DNA of 64,000 nucleotides from Incurvaria masculella (lineage: Eukaryota > Arthropoda > Insecta > Lepidoptera > Incurvariidae): positions 1,064,001 through 1,128,000 of the forward strand of contig OX335665.1 of assembly GCA_946894095.1 (NCBI GenBank), read 5' to 3'. The translations under genes and the position numbers were made by a program. This document shows, one piece after another, positions 30,856 through 41,803 of this stretch. Every line of letters starts with the position of its first letter. Position 1 is the first letter of the stretch. Under the pieces are notes generated by a model. The model did not search any database. It had not been told where the DNA came from and saw only the letters and a list, made by a program, of their open reading frames with translations.

Positions 30856-31240
30856 CTCAGCCTCAGTGGGCCAGTGGCGCGACACTTCGGCGATCGCTCT
30901 CCGAAGTTAAGCAACGCTGGGTCCGGTCTGGTCTTGGATGGGTGACCATTCGACCGTTGAGAGATGCAGGCCGTGGTTCGGATTCCACGTTAAGCTGTAG
31001 GTCCCCTTCCTTACTTATTAGGTGGTAGGGTTTATCCCGCCCGGGTTGGTACCATCGCATTGGATGAAAGATGCGTCGATGCGGCAATGAAAATTGTCCG
31101 TGTTTTCCATCCAGTTCAATGTAGCCGTGCAGTATAAGGAAGGTCCTGGCATGGCACCTAGTTCCCATGTGGTGTGTTGGACTAATACCATGACAGAACT
31201 TGTGGTATTAGCCATCCATGTCCAGTCACATAAAAAAAAA
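30856..31240 (+). repeat. SINE with a 5S-rRNA-like head
   Basis: CTCCGAAGTTAAGCAACGCT and CTTGGATGGGTGACC match the internal promoter part of 5S rRNA (box A and box C). The head is then joined to the same body and tail as the tRNA-headed SINEs (GGTCCCCTTCC, 'GGTACCATCGCATTGGATGA', 'CATCCATGTCCAGTCACATA', A-run). Only about 50 bases are 5S-like, so it is not a 5S gene. Confidence 0.85.
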
Positions 31241-31558
31241 ACTAAAGTTATACTGCTTTCAACATTTGAAGCACGCTGTATTTTCCCACCCCGCTGCAGT
31301 CGGGGGTTCGAAGGCGACCCCGCGATGCGTTGTTATTTCGACAATGCCGATAAATGCGCAAACCTGCTCTTGATTAAAAAATTCTTTGCGTTCGGCGATC
31401 CGTGAAAATCTCTAGAACTTTTCATCTGAACTCTCTGAGCTGACTGAGAGTGTGTCTATGGGTGATTTTGCGCGATGAAATTTTGTAGGCAGCGAGCATA
31501 GAACGGGAACAAATAATCCGATGGCAGTAGCCACGAGTTAGTGCAAATCGTCTAAGTG
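31241..31558. other. No gene recognised
   Basis: A GC-rich patch at 31285-31345 and the 'GCAGCGAGCATAGAACGGGA' word shared with 3200. Nothing else recognised. Confidence 0.5.
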
Positions 31559-32260
31559 TCTTTTTCACCTACTGCTGATTAGCTTAATTTATTAAATTGT
31601 TAAAGGGCCTTTCTTACCAGTTTGCAATCAATACCAGAACAAGATAATCAGCACTTCAGTGCTAAAGGCTCTTTAAGGTGGCCCATCCCGCTCATCTCCC
31701 CATACAAAAGGGGAAAGAAGATCACGCCCATATTTCTTGTCAGAGATCCAAAATGTTGCTCAAAATAGCTTTATTTGATCGAACTAGATGTCTGATGACC
31801 ATTGGCATTGTAAAATTGTGTTTGGTTTCTAAGTTATAAGGTCCGAAAGTTCGCATTTTTCGCGCGTTTTATACAATAACTTTGGAGGTGGATTACGCAA
31901 TGATTAAGTAAGAACATCTTAAAAAGATTAGTCATCAGACATAGCTTATTTAATCAAGATTTATAACATGTTTGGTTTTTGTTCGATTTTTTACTACAGC
32001 GGTCGTGGTTTACTTTTAGCTATAAGTCGTTTTGAAATTAAAATTTTCGTAAATCTTACCAAATCATACACTATGCACATTGTCTTTTTTGTGGACATGT
32101 TGCATCTTGCTCATCACGGAGCCTGTCTTATTCTTTGAAACAGAGAAGGTCCAAGAGCGCAACAGCACGGTTTTGTACCGTGCCCGCGAATGAGTTAGGC
32201 TCGCCGGGTTGGGCCTTAAGTGTCAATTAAAATAAATCAGCACTTGGTGAAAACCAGGCT
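31559..32260. mobile_element. MITE family E copy, split at TTAA by family A
   Basis: 'TTTTTCACCTACTGCTGATT' to GGCTC, then the insert, then GTGTCAATTAAAATAAATCA to AAAACCAGGCT. The unsplit copy at 51486 reads GGCTATTTAAGTGTCGATT, so this is a direct before/after comparison. Confidence 0.85.
31673..32219 (-). mobile_element. TTAA-flanked MITE, family A copy 3
   Basis: TTAAGGTGGCCCATCCCG at the left and GGGTTGGGCCTTAA at the right (three terminal bases, ACC, lost). About 547 bp, very similar to copies 1, 4 and 5. TTAA on both sides is the duplicated target of family E. Confidence 0.92.
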
Positions 32261-32429
32261 AGCTGTAGTTAGTCCGCTTACGAATTCAGGGCGCGCAGCT
32301 TCGCAAGTTCTTCGCAATCTAATAGAGTCCTGTGAAGTTATTACGTGTTTATCCGTGATTTTACGCGTCGTTGGAACTTGATATATCAGTAGGAAGCGAA
32401 TTCGTAACCGAACTCACCTGCTGGCGCTA

Positions 32430-32812
32430 CCGTTTTTGGGGTTCCGTACCCAATGGGTGCAAACGGAACCCTATTACTAAGCATCCGCTGTCCGTCCGTC
32501 CGACCATCCGTCCGTTTGTCCGTTCGTCCGTCCGTCCGTCCATCCGTCCGTCCGTCCGCAGGTCTGTCCAACCGTCCGTCCGTCCCTCTGTCACAGGGCT
32601 GTATCACATAAACCGTAATAGCCTACCTGAAATTTTAACAGAGTGTTTATTTATTTTGCCCCTATAATAACAAATATGTACAATTAAAAAATATACACAT
32701 TATTTATTTATTTATTTTTTTAATTACAAAAAACCTAATATTTTGTGTTCAATCTTGTATTATGGTACGGAACCCTTCGTGTGCGAGTCAGACTCGCACT
32801 TGGTCGGTTTTT
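32430..32812 (+). repeat. TCCG-repeat element
   Basis: TTTGGGGTTCCGTACCCAAT, long mixed TCCG/TCCA/TTCG run, end GAGTCAGACTCGCACTTGGT and TTTTT. Confidence 0.9.
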
Positions 32813-32922
32813 ATGGACAGTATGGGAGGAGTAGTCAACTCCATTCGGTTCATTAAAAGTGACGTGTTTGAACATTGATTGACTCATCCACTTACCCGTC
32901 TCTTCCTGCAATCGTCCCTACT
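32813..32922. repeat. MITE family F fragment
   Basis: TATGGACAGTATGGGAGGAG, TCATTAAAAGTGACGTGTTT, 'GAACATTGATTGACTC': right half of family F. Confidence 0.7.
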
Positions 32923-33336
32923 TCCTTTACTTATAAAATGGAGCGGCGTTTTATAGCTACATTTACTCATTCCCTATCAATCCGGAATTTCCTAACATCA
33001 ATACACACATCTTGACGTCAATACCACACAAACGGGTGAGAAACATTTTCGTTGTGTACTAACGAAGATATGTTGTCACAGCCTTCGGACGGTTAACAGT
33101 CGGCTTGACATAAATGCTGGCAAATCCTAAACATTTCAAGAAAATCGGTGTCAATAGAATGCCATATCCCATACATTTTTGTTGATAGCTACAGACAATA
33201 AAACATTTTTTCCTCACCTATTTTCATGAGATTTTCAGGATTTGCTGGTATTGTGAGTCTATATTTATGCTTTCATTTATTGATCTAAGGCTGGATGCAT
33301 GACACGTTAGTATTATAATTAAAGTTTTTATAGGTC
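32923..33336. repeat. Inverted repeat remnant, otherwise empty
   Basis: 'GCTGGCAAATCCTAAACATT' (33116) is loosely matched inverted by CAGGATTTGCTGGTA (33237). Probably an eroded inverted-repeat element. No gene. Confidence 0.45.
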
Positions 33337-33980
33337 TATTTATTTATTTAGTATTAAGGAATTCAACAGCGTTACATAAAGTCAGTTTTACAATGGTTCT
33401 TAGTCTAAGGATTGTGGCCGATAATAGAATTCCATTGTTCAGTCTGGAATTGTGAGCTCGGACGTTGAGTATTTTTTAGTATAAATTAAAAGATAAATTA
33501 AAAAGCTGTGATAGGTGGGTTGTGATGTGTGTATGGGTGTAAGTAAGGTGTGTGTGTGTGGGGTAGATGGTTGTGTGTAGGAGGGTGTTTAAGTGTGCAT
33601 GTGATGTGACCCTAGAGGGTAAAAACAGTGGTAAGTCATTCACTCCGGATAATGCTGTCGATGATTTTATTCCGAAAATCTGCTCTCGATAAATGAAATA
33701 TGTCAACTGTATTGAATCGATCATTGTATGAGCATACGATTCGAGTAAGCACTGAATCTTTGGCATAGTTTGTGTGGTACGTGGACACGTGAAAGAGCGC
33801 AGTGTGACGTGTGCGGCGGCGTGGTACATTGAGTGCCACCTCGCCCAGTAGATCCATGCTATCTAGGCATCCTCGAATCACATCAAATAGAAGAGTTATG
33901 TCATTGTCTATTCTTCTTTCTTCTTCAGGCGAAAAATAAGCACGGATATATTTAATTTTTAAAATTATCGCTAACCAGAG
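33337..33980 (-). mobile_element. Non-LTR element, 3' end only
   Basis: Minus strand: frame 33636-33989 encodes ALNVPRRRTRHTALFHVST and NDRFNTVDIFHLSRADF, similar to the C-terminus of the 826-codon reverse transcriptase (APARRTRHTQLFYIPLHRTN). It continues into a GT-rich 3' UTR and a TAAATAAATA tail. Heavily 5'-truncated. Confidence 0.85.
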
Positions 33981-34107
33981 ATGATCCACTTCACCCTAAA
34001 TTTACTTAACACCTGTTACACCTGTATACACAACCTTTTTTTTCAAAAATATATGTTTTTCCTGTTTAATGGGTTGTAATAAATCTTTATAAAACAAGTT
34101 AGGTCTG

Positions 34108-34470
34108 TACCCAAAGTCGCAGTTATCACCTAAATTGGCGTTTACGGCAAACCGATCGACTGGCGTTTTCAAATGTTTGGAGAAATTGAAGACCGCGCGC
34201 AGTGGGCGTTAAGCGAACTAACATTTGCGAGTCCGAGTTTGATTTGACAGCTCACTTAACGTTGCCGTAAATACGTCGACGTTGCCGTTTACGTCGACTT
34301 CGCGTTTTCATACAAATCGGAAGTCCGAGTTTGACTTTGACAGCTTGAAGAAGTAAAACCACAGAATATCTAGTAAAAACTTGTTTGGAGTTTGACGTTT
34401 TTACGGAAAACGCCAATCGATCGGTTTGCCGTATACGCCAATTAAAGTGAGAACTCAGACTGACCACTCT
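34108..34470. mobile_element. Long-TIR MITE, family G copy 3
   Basis: 'CCTAAATTGGCGTTTACGGC' and inverted 'GCCGTATACGCCAATTAAAG'; interior as in copies 1 and 2. Directly adjoins a family A piece. Confidence 0.85.
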
Positions 34471-34675
34471 GATGACTAATCTTTTTAAGATGTTCTTATT
34501 TTATCGTTGAGTAATCCACCTCCAAAATTCGAACAGTCGAGCCTTATAACTTAGAAACCAAACACTATTTTACAATGCCAATGGTCATCAAACATCTATG
34601 TAGTTCGATTAAATAAAGCTGTTTTGAGCATAAGTTTGGCTCTCTGACATGAAATATACGCATGATCTTCTTTCC
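34471..34675 (+). repeat. MITE family A, right-part fragment
   Basis: CTGATGACTAATCTTTTTAAG, ATCCACCTCCAAAATTCGAA and ATGCCAATGGTCATCAAACA to ATCTTCTTTCC. Both termini missing. Confidence 0.8.
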
Positions 34676-34932
34676 ACGTTTGTATTGTTTATTTTTATTG
34701 TTTATTGTTTATTCATCATCCATAGACAGTACACTGCACTCGGATTTGTCATATTTTATCATTAGCCAGTTCGGGGCAATCCCAGAGAAGAAGAACTGGC
34801 AAGAAACTCCGCTGGTTTTTTTTCAACGTCCAATTAGTCTAAATTTACAAAAGTATTTAGACTCACAGATAAACACGCTAAATTAATATGAATTGACGGG
34901 AATCAACAATTCATGTCATATGCAACAGTTCA
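34676..34932 (-). repeat. Repeat R, copy 3
   Basis: Inverse of copy 2 but continuing past its break point: 'CCATAGACAGTACACTGCAC', GTCATATTTTATCATTAGCC, then 'GAAGAAGAACTGGCAAGAAA' and AATATGAATTGACGGGAATC. Confidence 0.8.
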
Positions 34933-35541
34933 GGACAAATATCAAAGACCATGCCCGCCATCTAGCATGTTGCCAATTGGAGCAAGCCAGTCCCCACTAA
35001 CAGCACCCGTTCACGAGCATCACGCCAGGCACAGCCATCGCCTCTATCAACCATATTTTAGGGAAAGAGGAGAACCGAACCTAGCGTCGCCGCAAGCAGG
35101 GACCTTAAAGCGATGCACTACTCCAGTGGCAACATGAAAAAGTTGTGAAAGCTCTGTACGATTTAGTTTCAATACGATTATTTCTGTCATGAACTACTAC
35201 AGTGACCTGTAAACAAAGAGTCAAAATACTAAATCGATTATTATTCTTACAGCTAAAAAAAAACTATATGTATGGGGAGTTGAGCGAAAAGTCCTACCTA
35301 CCTCTACCTAGACTGTTACGGAGGGAAAATATTTAATTCACCCCAAAGTATGGTAGTAGGGCCGTATCAACATTACGTAAAAAACGCATACCGCCCCGTG
35401 TCAAAAGCAGCCCGGCTGGAGTGTGATATATTTGTCGAATATTAGAAGCACATCTGGCGCGGGCGGCCGCAAGGGTCGCCGCTCACGAGGGGAGTATCGA
35501 TAAGACCACAGATTAGAAAAGGAAGGAGATGCGCCACTTGG
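34933..35541. other. No gene recognised
   Basis: Mixed sequence, GC-rich around 35440-35500. No domain, no repeat border. Confidence 0.5.
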
Positions 35542-35790
35542 GCGGCTCGTGGCTCAGGGGCGGGTGGACTTGCCTTCCACCCCAGACTTCTCGGTTCAAA
35601 TCCCCGCCAAAGAAAGTACGTGATGGACGTTTCCTGTGAGCTGTTCCCTAGCGGAAACCATGTTCAACTGTGGGTGGTAGGGCTTAATCCCGCCCGGTAC
35701 CATCGCATTACGATGGTCGAAGTAAGGAAGGAAGGGAATCTACAGTTTTACGTGGTATCCGAACCATGCACGATAATTCGCTTAGTCGGC
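35542..35790 (+). repeat. SINE, third head variant
   Basis: GGCTCGTGGCTCAGGGGCGG, GGACTTGCCTTCCACCCCAG and B box GGTTCAAATCC, then a diverged body (GGTGGTAGGGCTTAATCCCG). The same head variant starts at 4632. Confidence 0.75.
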
Positions 35791-35984
35791 TCTTACGACC
35801 CGCACGGGAAGAAATGCAGTTGGCCTGATTATATTATGTTTACGTGCCGGAACTCACACAGCACAATAGGATAGAAACGATGATATAAAACCAGCACACT
35901 TCTCTTTCCATCCCTTGCTAGAAAAGTTGCGTTGCAATTACATTTCAGAATAAGTTAAATAGAAAACAATTATTATTATATATT

Positions 35985-36085
35985 TTTTTATTATTATTTT
36001 ATTTATTGTTATTTAAGAGAATTAACAGCGGTAACATAGGTACACACGAACACATTCTAATATAATAAAACATATTATTTATGCT
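35985..36085 (-). repeat. Probable LINE 3' tail remnant
   Basis: TTTATTTATTGTTATTTAAG followed by AATTAACAGCGGTAACATAG resembles the tail-plus-UTR start of the LINEs at 16434 and 33337. Confidence 0.5.
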
Positions 36086-36302
36086 TATGCTACCCCCAAA
36101 AACAATTCCCATTTATTACCATTACGTATGAACAAGAAAATGTAATCAATAATAAAGAAAAACGTTTAAAAAACGAACTAAAAAGTATAACAAATAAAAG
36201 TAATTCGTCACTACTTAATCATGTCACTACTTAATTTAAAGTAAATATGTAACGCTTTCGTAACGCCTACATACGTTAAATTTGGAATATAGTGCTGGCA
36301 AT

Positions 36303-36700
36303 GACGCGTAGTGGCGCGGGGACTTGCCTAGCATACCAGAGGTCTGGGTTCAAATCTTCGCATGAACCACTTTCTTTTTCATCCCGAGTTGGATAAGTGC
36401 ATTTCGTCACGAATGCGAGCTGCTCTATGGTTCGGAACCCATGTAAAACGTAGGTCCCCTTCTCCTACTAGGTGGTAGGGTTTAACCCCGCCCAGGTTGG
36501 TACCATCGCATCGGATGAAAAGGTGGTCGAAGCGGCAATGAAAAATTGTCCGTGCTTTCTATCCAGTCCAATGTAGCCGTGCTCATAAAGGGAAGGTCCT
36601 GGCATGGCACCTAATTCCTTCGGGAATGTGGTGTATTGGGCTAATATCATAAAGGTAGTTGTGTGGTATTAGCCATCCACGTCAGGTTGCATAAAAAAAT
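36303..36700 (+). repeat. tRNA-headed SINE, near full length
   Basis: CGTAGTGGCGCGGGGACTTG, B box GGTTCAAATCT, full body, 'CCTTCGGGAATGTGGTGTAT' and the tail CAGGTTGCATAAAAAAA. Confidence 0.9.
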
Positions 36701-37315
36701 TGTTAGATATGTACCAGCGAAAATAAGCAGTATCTGCCGAGTTTTGTACGTTTTATGACGTTAGCTATCTATACATTCCTCTTTAATCTATAGCTAGAGT
36801 GTGCTCTTCGCATTTTGCCGGGTCTAATGGACACCGTGCTCTCTGGATTTCCATTTATTTAATCTGCTAGAGCGGAGGAATTCCAACGGGGAGAAGCGGC
36901 GTGCATTCCATTCGTGTTTGCCGTCGGAATCCTGTAGTGTTTGTCGATGTTGGATTTCAGAGGAAAATAGAGGGGAAGTCTGTTGCAATATGTTTTGGAT
37001 AACGTTTCCAGACAAATCGCTTGGATGGAGGGCTCGTACCCATACTACGTGACGGATTTTACCCACTTTTTCATCCTCCCCCCCCCCCCTGATGAACCAC
37101 CGCGGTATGTGTACAGACTCCCCCCCACCGGGCCTAGCGATTTCTTTGCTCGCTTCGCTAATTTCAGTAATGATCGAATTCGCTTACTACTTGAGTCTTC
37201 TTGAGTTCCAACCACACTTGATAGCACCTAAAAACTTGACAGGGCGCTATTTAGCGCAACGAAAATTCGATATTGTCGCTATATGTGGCTACGCTATTTT
37301 TAATCTTTATTAACG
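36701..37315. other. No gene recognised
   Basis: A C13-like run sits at 37078-37089. 37150-37280 shares words with 3260-3400. Overlapping frames on both strands show no domain. Confidence 0.45.
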
Positions 37316-38150
37316 ATTAACTGTCCCTCGGCATGAGCACGGAGCATGAGGGATATGTCAGGGATTGGACGAGCAGAGATGCACAGCCCATCGAGGCGCA
37401 ACGTTCTGGGGTAAATAAGGTGGACACTGTTCTCGAGAAAGTAGCCAACTGGGGCCAGGAGAAACTTGTCGCCTTCAACGTTCGCAAGACCCAATGTTTT
37501 CTCTGCCAAGGTAGAACCCTTTCCGCTCCTCTCAAGTTTCCAAGGCAACGTCGTACCTGTCTCGGATCACCTGGACCTACTGGGCTGCAACATCTCCAAA
37601 GACGTGGGTTTTCGGCGTTTCATTGAAGCCAAGGCCAAAATTGCATCGCAGAAACTGGGGATCCTATACCGTTGCAGAAGGTTCTTTCCGCCGGTACAAC
37701 TACTTCTTCTTTATAAATCACAGATAAGGCCGGTGAAAGAATACTGTAGCCAAATATGGGAAGGTAATCCCCAGTACCTGCTGACGTCCATGGACTCAAT
37801 TCAGCGCCGAGCGGTCCGTCTTGCTGGGGACCCACAAATCACCGCTGGCTTTGAGTCACTGAGCCACAGGCGGTTTGTGGGGTCGCTCAGTCTGCTCTAC
37901 CATGGATGTTGCTCTGCGGAACTTGCATCCCTCATTCCTCCCCATCCTACCTATATCCGGAGCACCCGCCGCAGAGAATGAGGCCACCCCCTTGTGGTTG
38001 ACATTAGGCTTTTGAGAACAAACCGTTTCTCAAACTCATTTCTCTGCCGCACCGCCAGGATATGGAGCTGTCTGCCGGCGGATGCCTTTCCTGCGAGGTG
38101 TTTTAGGCTTTCCTGAGCACCTTTGGTCCTCAGCTCAGCCACACATACCG
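37316..38150 (+). pseudogene. Non-LTR reverse transcriptase C-terminus, frameshifted
   Basis: Read in three frames in turn: VEKVANWGQEKLVAFNVRKT-type wording from 37420; then LDLLGCNISKDVGFRRFIEA, KLGILYRCRRFFPPVQLLLL and MDSIQRRAVRLAGDP to 37981; then HPLVVDIRLLRTNRFSNSFL and CRTARIWSCLPADAFPARC from 37985. These are the post-palm and C-terminal motifs of CR1/Jockey-type LINEs. At least two frameshifts; no catalytic core. A different family from the LINE at 16434. Confidence 0.85.
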
Positions 38151-38170
38151 GTTTTTCATTAAAGAAAAAA

Positions 38171-38253
38171 CGTGGCTACGATGTCACTAAACGTGGCACG
38201 CTGTCGCTAAACGTGGCTACGCTTTCGCTAAGCGTGGCTACGCTGTGGCTACA
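38171..38253 (+). repeat. 21-bp minisatellite
   Basis: Four units of CGTGGCTACGCTGTCGCTAA (20-21 bp) with point changes. Confidence 0.9.
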
Positions 38254-38429
38254 CGGACGAGTTTTATTCGCCTCGCCCGTCCCTCTTATTCGCTAGGCGG
38301 GAGCGGCGGGCGGCGCGCCCTTAAGTGTCTTCTAAGTAGTGTACTTGGGATAAGCCGATTACTGGCGGAGTGCCGGGGAAGCTGTTCGACGGAATTTTCG
38401 TGATCACTTTGCTATTTCAAGTCAGACTT

Positions 38430-38646
38430 TTTAAGGAATGTGACATGTGTGTATGTATAATCGACCGTGAAGCAAGGACACATTAATTAAGCAAAGATCC
38501 CTGTAAAAAGAACTAATTTACGAATATACTGCAAGGCTGGACCCGAACCAGCAAATCATACCATTTACGGGTATTGCGTCTAACCAATTTCGCCACCTTA
38601 TTATACACACCGTATTATACATGCATCCATATCACATTCCTTGGAA
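38430..38646 (-). mobile_element. tRNA-like TIR element T, copy 2
   Basis: Ends AAGGAATGTGACATG and inverted CCAAGGAATGTGATATG. On the minus strand the middle has A-box-like TGGCGAAATTGG and B-box-like GGTTCGGGTCC 45 bp apart, as in a tRNA, but no cloverleaf acceptor pairing. Further copies at 39110 and 50513, fragment at 14943. Confidence 0.75.
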
Positions 38647-38747
38647 TAAGCGATGTACATGCATGCTTAGTACGAATAAGTATATTTACTTCAGATTTTT
38701 TAGTTGGCATCGTGAGGGAGCTCGGAAGAATGAGGTTGACTATATTG

Positions 38748-38930
38748 AGCGGCTCGTAGCCTAGTGGCGCGGGGACTTGCCTAGCATCCCAGAGGTCTGT
38801 TATTCTAGGCAAGTCAGGTTCAAATCCTCGCCCCGTTCATGCAGCACTTTCTTTCTCTTTCTGATTTGGCCGTGTGAATTTCGTCACGAATGCGAGCTGC
38901 TCCATGGTTCGGAATCCATGAGAAACTGAA
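38748..38930 (+). repeat. SINE copy, 3'-truncated
   Basis: GAGCGGCTCGTAGCCTAGTG, then a 28-bp insertion between 'CCCAGAGGTCTG' and GGTTCAAATCC that repeats CTAGGCAAGT, and the first part of the body. Confidence 0.85.
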
Positions 38931-39109
38931 ATATGAACTAAAAATGAAAATATGTTTTTGAGGCGTACATAAAACTAATAAAAAAAATCGGTAAACATAT
39001 AATCGGTGCAGTACATAATTGTGTGCAGATAGGCGTACGTATAGGAAGTTGTAATACAACTACACATTTACTATGATCAAAAATATGTTTGAATGTTTAA
39101 TCAATGCAG

Positions 39110-39400
39110 TCTATGCCCGCGACGCAGGTAACGCGTATTGATTAAGGGAGGAGGGACTGTACATTATAGGGACATTCAAAATTATGGGTATACAGTAGGT
39201 GGCGAAATTGGTATACGCATTGCACGCGAATGGTATATTTTGCTGGTTCGGGTCCATCCTTGCAGTATATTCATAATGTACTTAGTTCTTATTAAACTTT
39301 CTTTAATTACTCTGTCCTCGCTTCATGGTAGAGTCTACATACATATCACATTCGTACGTCGACCGTTTAACGTAAGATTCTTTGGCATCAGCATACCTTC
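39110..39400 (+). mobile_element. tRNA-like element T, copy 3
   Basis: GGTGGCGAAATTGGTATACG and 'TGCTGGTTCGGGTCCATCCT' match the inverse of 38530-38605 and 50600-50680; flanks 'GGGAGGAGGGACTGTA' match inverse 50710. Ends at a weak copy of the terminal repeat (CATATCACATTCG). Confidence 0.75.
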
Positions 39401-39552
39401 ACGCATAACCTTATTCCTGATGTCCTATATTTTTCCGCACCCGGCCGAATGACTCGACTCGACTGTATTTCCATCACAGCTGTAAGCTAGAGATCCTGCA
39501 GACTTTGGAAAATTGATAGAGTCGTACGGTGACCGATTATGATGTGACCCGG

Positions 39553-39640
39553 TGAAAACCGGCCAACTACTAGTCCGACTAGCACACGAAGGGTTATGTA
39601 CCATTTTACAATATTTGACTCAAAGAAATCACGTTTCATT
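39553..39640 (-). repeat. TCCG element fragment
   Basis: AAAACCGGCCAACTACTAGT and ACACGAAGGGTTATGTACC: a diverged left end, then another copy follows. Confidence 0.7.
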
Positions 39641-39660
39641 GATGTTTATTATTTTTTATT

Positions 39661-39967
39661 GGTTTTTAGGGTTCCGTACCCAAAGGGTGAAAACGGAACC
39701 CTATTACTAAGCCTCCGCTGTCCGATCGTCCGTCCGTCCGTCCGTCCGTCCGTCCGTCCGTCACAGTAACCGTAACAGATAGACAGCTGAAATTTTCACA
39801 GAGTGTGTATTTATTTTGCCGCTATAACAACAAATAGTTAAGATTAAAAAATAGTTAATATTAAACGGGGCCCCCATACAAAAAACGCGATTTTTTTGCA
39901 TTATTTTTTTGTACGATGGTACGGAAGCTTTCGTGTGCGAGTCCGACTCGCACTTGGCCGGTTTTTA
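39661..39967 (+). repeat. TCCG-repeat element
   Basis: TTTTTAGGGTTCCGTACCCA to GAGTCCGACTCGCACTTGGC; the 'CAGGGCTGTATCTCA' step is deleted after (TCCG)n. Confidence 0.92.
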
Positions 39968-40104
39968 TATTTGTTTTTTTAACAGCAACATAATTACATA
40001 CTCTGTAAACATTTCAGCTGTCCGCCTATCGGCCGGATATGTTCCACATATCAGCATCAGATATCGATATATCAGAGCATGCATAAGGAGGCTGATCTCT
40101 CCAT

Positions 40105-40278
40105 GTAGATTGGCGGAAATGATAAATTGTCCGTGCTTTTCATCCAGTTCAATGCAGCCGTGCTCATTAAATGGAAGGTTTTGGCATGGCACATAACTCC
40201 TTCGGGAATGCGGTGCGTTGGGCTTATATCATGAAGGTGGATGTGCTATAGCCATTAAAGTGCAGTTACATAAAAAAA
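40105..40278 (+). repeat. SINE tail fragment
   Basis: GAAATGATAAATTGTCCGTG, 'CATCCAGTTCAATGCAGCCG', 'TCCTTCGGGAATGCGGTG' and an A-run that merges with the next element. Confidence 0.8.
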
Positions 40279-40580
40279 ACCGGCCAAGTGCGAGTTGGAC
40301 TCGCACACGAAGGGTTCCGTACCATCGTACAGGATTTCCAAAAAAAAAACACGTTTTTTGTTTTATTTTTTTATTGTTTTGTAATGTAATATTCTAATGT
40401 ATATGTAATATGTACGTAATTTTAATATAATGTAATGTAATATCTGTGAACATTTCAGCTTCCTACCTGTTACGGTTCATGAGATACAGCCCTGTGAGAG
40501 ACGGACGGACGGGCGGACGGACAGCGGAGGCTTAGTAATAGGGTTCCGTTTTCACCCTTTGGGTACGGAACCCTAAAAAC
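40279..40580 (-). repeat. TCCG-repeat element
   Basis: AAACCGGCCAAGTGCGAGTT to GGGTACGGAACCCTAAAAAC. Contains a (TAATG)-like AT stretch at 40383-40440 not seen in other copies. Confidence 0.92.
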
Positions 40581-40604
40581 GATTGGATACAATTTAAATA
40601 CAAT

Positions 40605-40736
40605 CCCTGTTACTAATAAACCCAGATCATAGTCTGAATAAGTAAATAGTGATACAATGCTTTGTCACTTTCTCTCTCTGTGTTGATAATTATTGCATAA
40701 CTGTTCAGAAGATGATTCGGGTTTATTAGTAACAGA
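40605..40736. repeat. Inverted repeat, 32-bp arms
   Basis: CTGTTACTAATAAACCCAGA near 40608 is matched inverted by CGGGTTTATTAGTAACAG near 40717-40734, with TCTGAA at the inner ends. Probably a small MITE. Confidence 0.7.
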
Positions 40737-40745
40737 AATATACTT

Positions 40746-41803
40746 GAGTTTTGGGTACAATATTATTATTTTTAAATATTGAGTTAAGAACGTAATAGCA
40801 CCACTGTAACCGAAAATAAATGTGATATCATTCGAAGATGCGGGTTTTTGAAGTACGCCGCAGCATAACCCTGCGGTAGGCAAGCATGGAAAAATTACAA
40901 AGATTTTTGCAATTGCATTACCAAGTTGGAATTCGAAATGTGCACTAAAGTGCCACATAGCTCTTTTTGCGCGTGGCCAAAATCGGAACTAAACGGTCGC
41001 CATCTTGAACTGTCATCTTCGCGGTACGGGGATGTGTCGCCATTATAACAAAGCAAGTTACCCACTGCTTATTCATTTTAAGCTGAGGGTATTTTTTTGT
41101 TAAGTAATTAGGTTAGCCTTACATACATACATATCTTCACGCCGTTTTCCCGGAAGGGTAGTAGTAGTGGTTTGATACCATCGCGAGTTGTACTCGAAAA
41201 CTCCTTGTTAGATTATAACGAAATAAAAAACATACTGTAAAAAGTCTAATCTAAATTGGATGGTAAAAACTATCGTTTGACAGAGTTTTAACGGGTTTAT
41301 TTTCTTCATAGAATTCAAGAAAACAAAAACTAGCGGTAGTAAGTAATCCGACTTCTATAACCCCCATTTTTTTTATTAAAATGATGAAAGATCAAATTTA
41401 GTTATATTTTTTACCTAAAATAGTAATTTTCATTTCCTGAAATTTTTTTCTTACAGCAGGCTGTAAATATTTTCCCGATCAATGGGGGATTTTTTTTTCA
41501 TGTGGTAACTCTTGACTAACTAAAGACACTGGTGCCCTCAGCCGTATAACGTATGTGGGACTATAGCAAGTATTGAAATGGAGAAGTAAACTGCTTATTT
41601 ATCACGACAGGTGGAATCCTGTCAAAGCTGTCAGATACCGTACAAACTCAAAAAGAATAGATTTTAAAAAAAAAACTTAATATGTGTAAATTACTAATTT
41701 TTTTCATGTTGTTCCGAATATATATTGCTCTTAATTATGCTAATCAAAAGAAGTCTTGGGAAAAAAAATATCACCAAAACATAACCAATTTCGTTTCGTA
41801 CTT
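40746..41803. other. No gene recognised
   Basis: A CpG-richer patch with CGCCATCTTGAACTG lies at 40965-41050; the rest is AT-rich. Confidence 0.5.

Noticed and set aside
30897..30950. A 5S rRNA gene
   Set aside because: Only about 50 bases match the 5S promoter region, and the sequence runs on into SINE body and an A-rich tail.
36468..36650. Open frames with 'PGPSLYEHGYIELDGKHGQF'-type peptides (also at 41756, 56753, 31018)
   Set aside because: They recur only because they are translations of the SINE body; no gene.
37020..37315. A gene in the region with the C-run and overlapping frames
   Set aside because: No domain, no splice logic, and words shared with other repeat debris.
38535..38605. 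A functional tRNA gene (also at 39195 and 50610)
   Set aside because: A- and B-box-like words are present, but the acceptor arms do not pair and the copies lie inside a repeated element.
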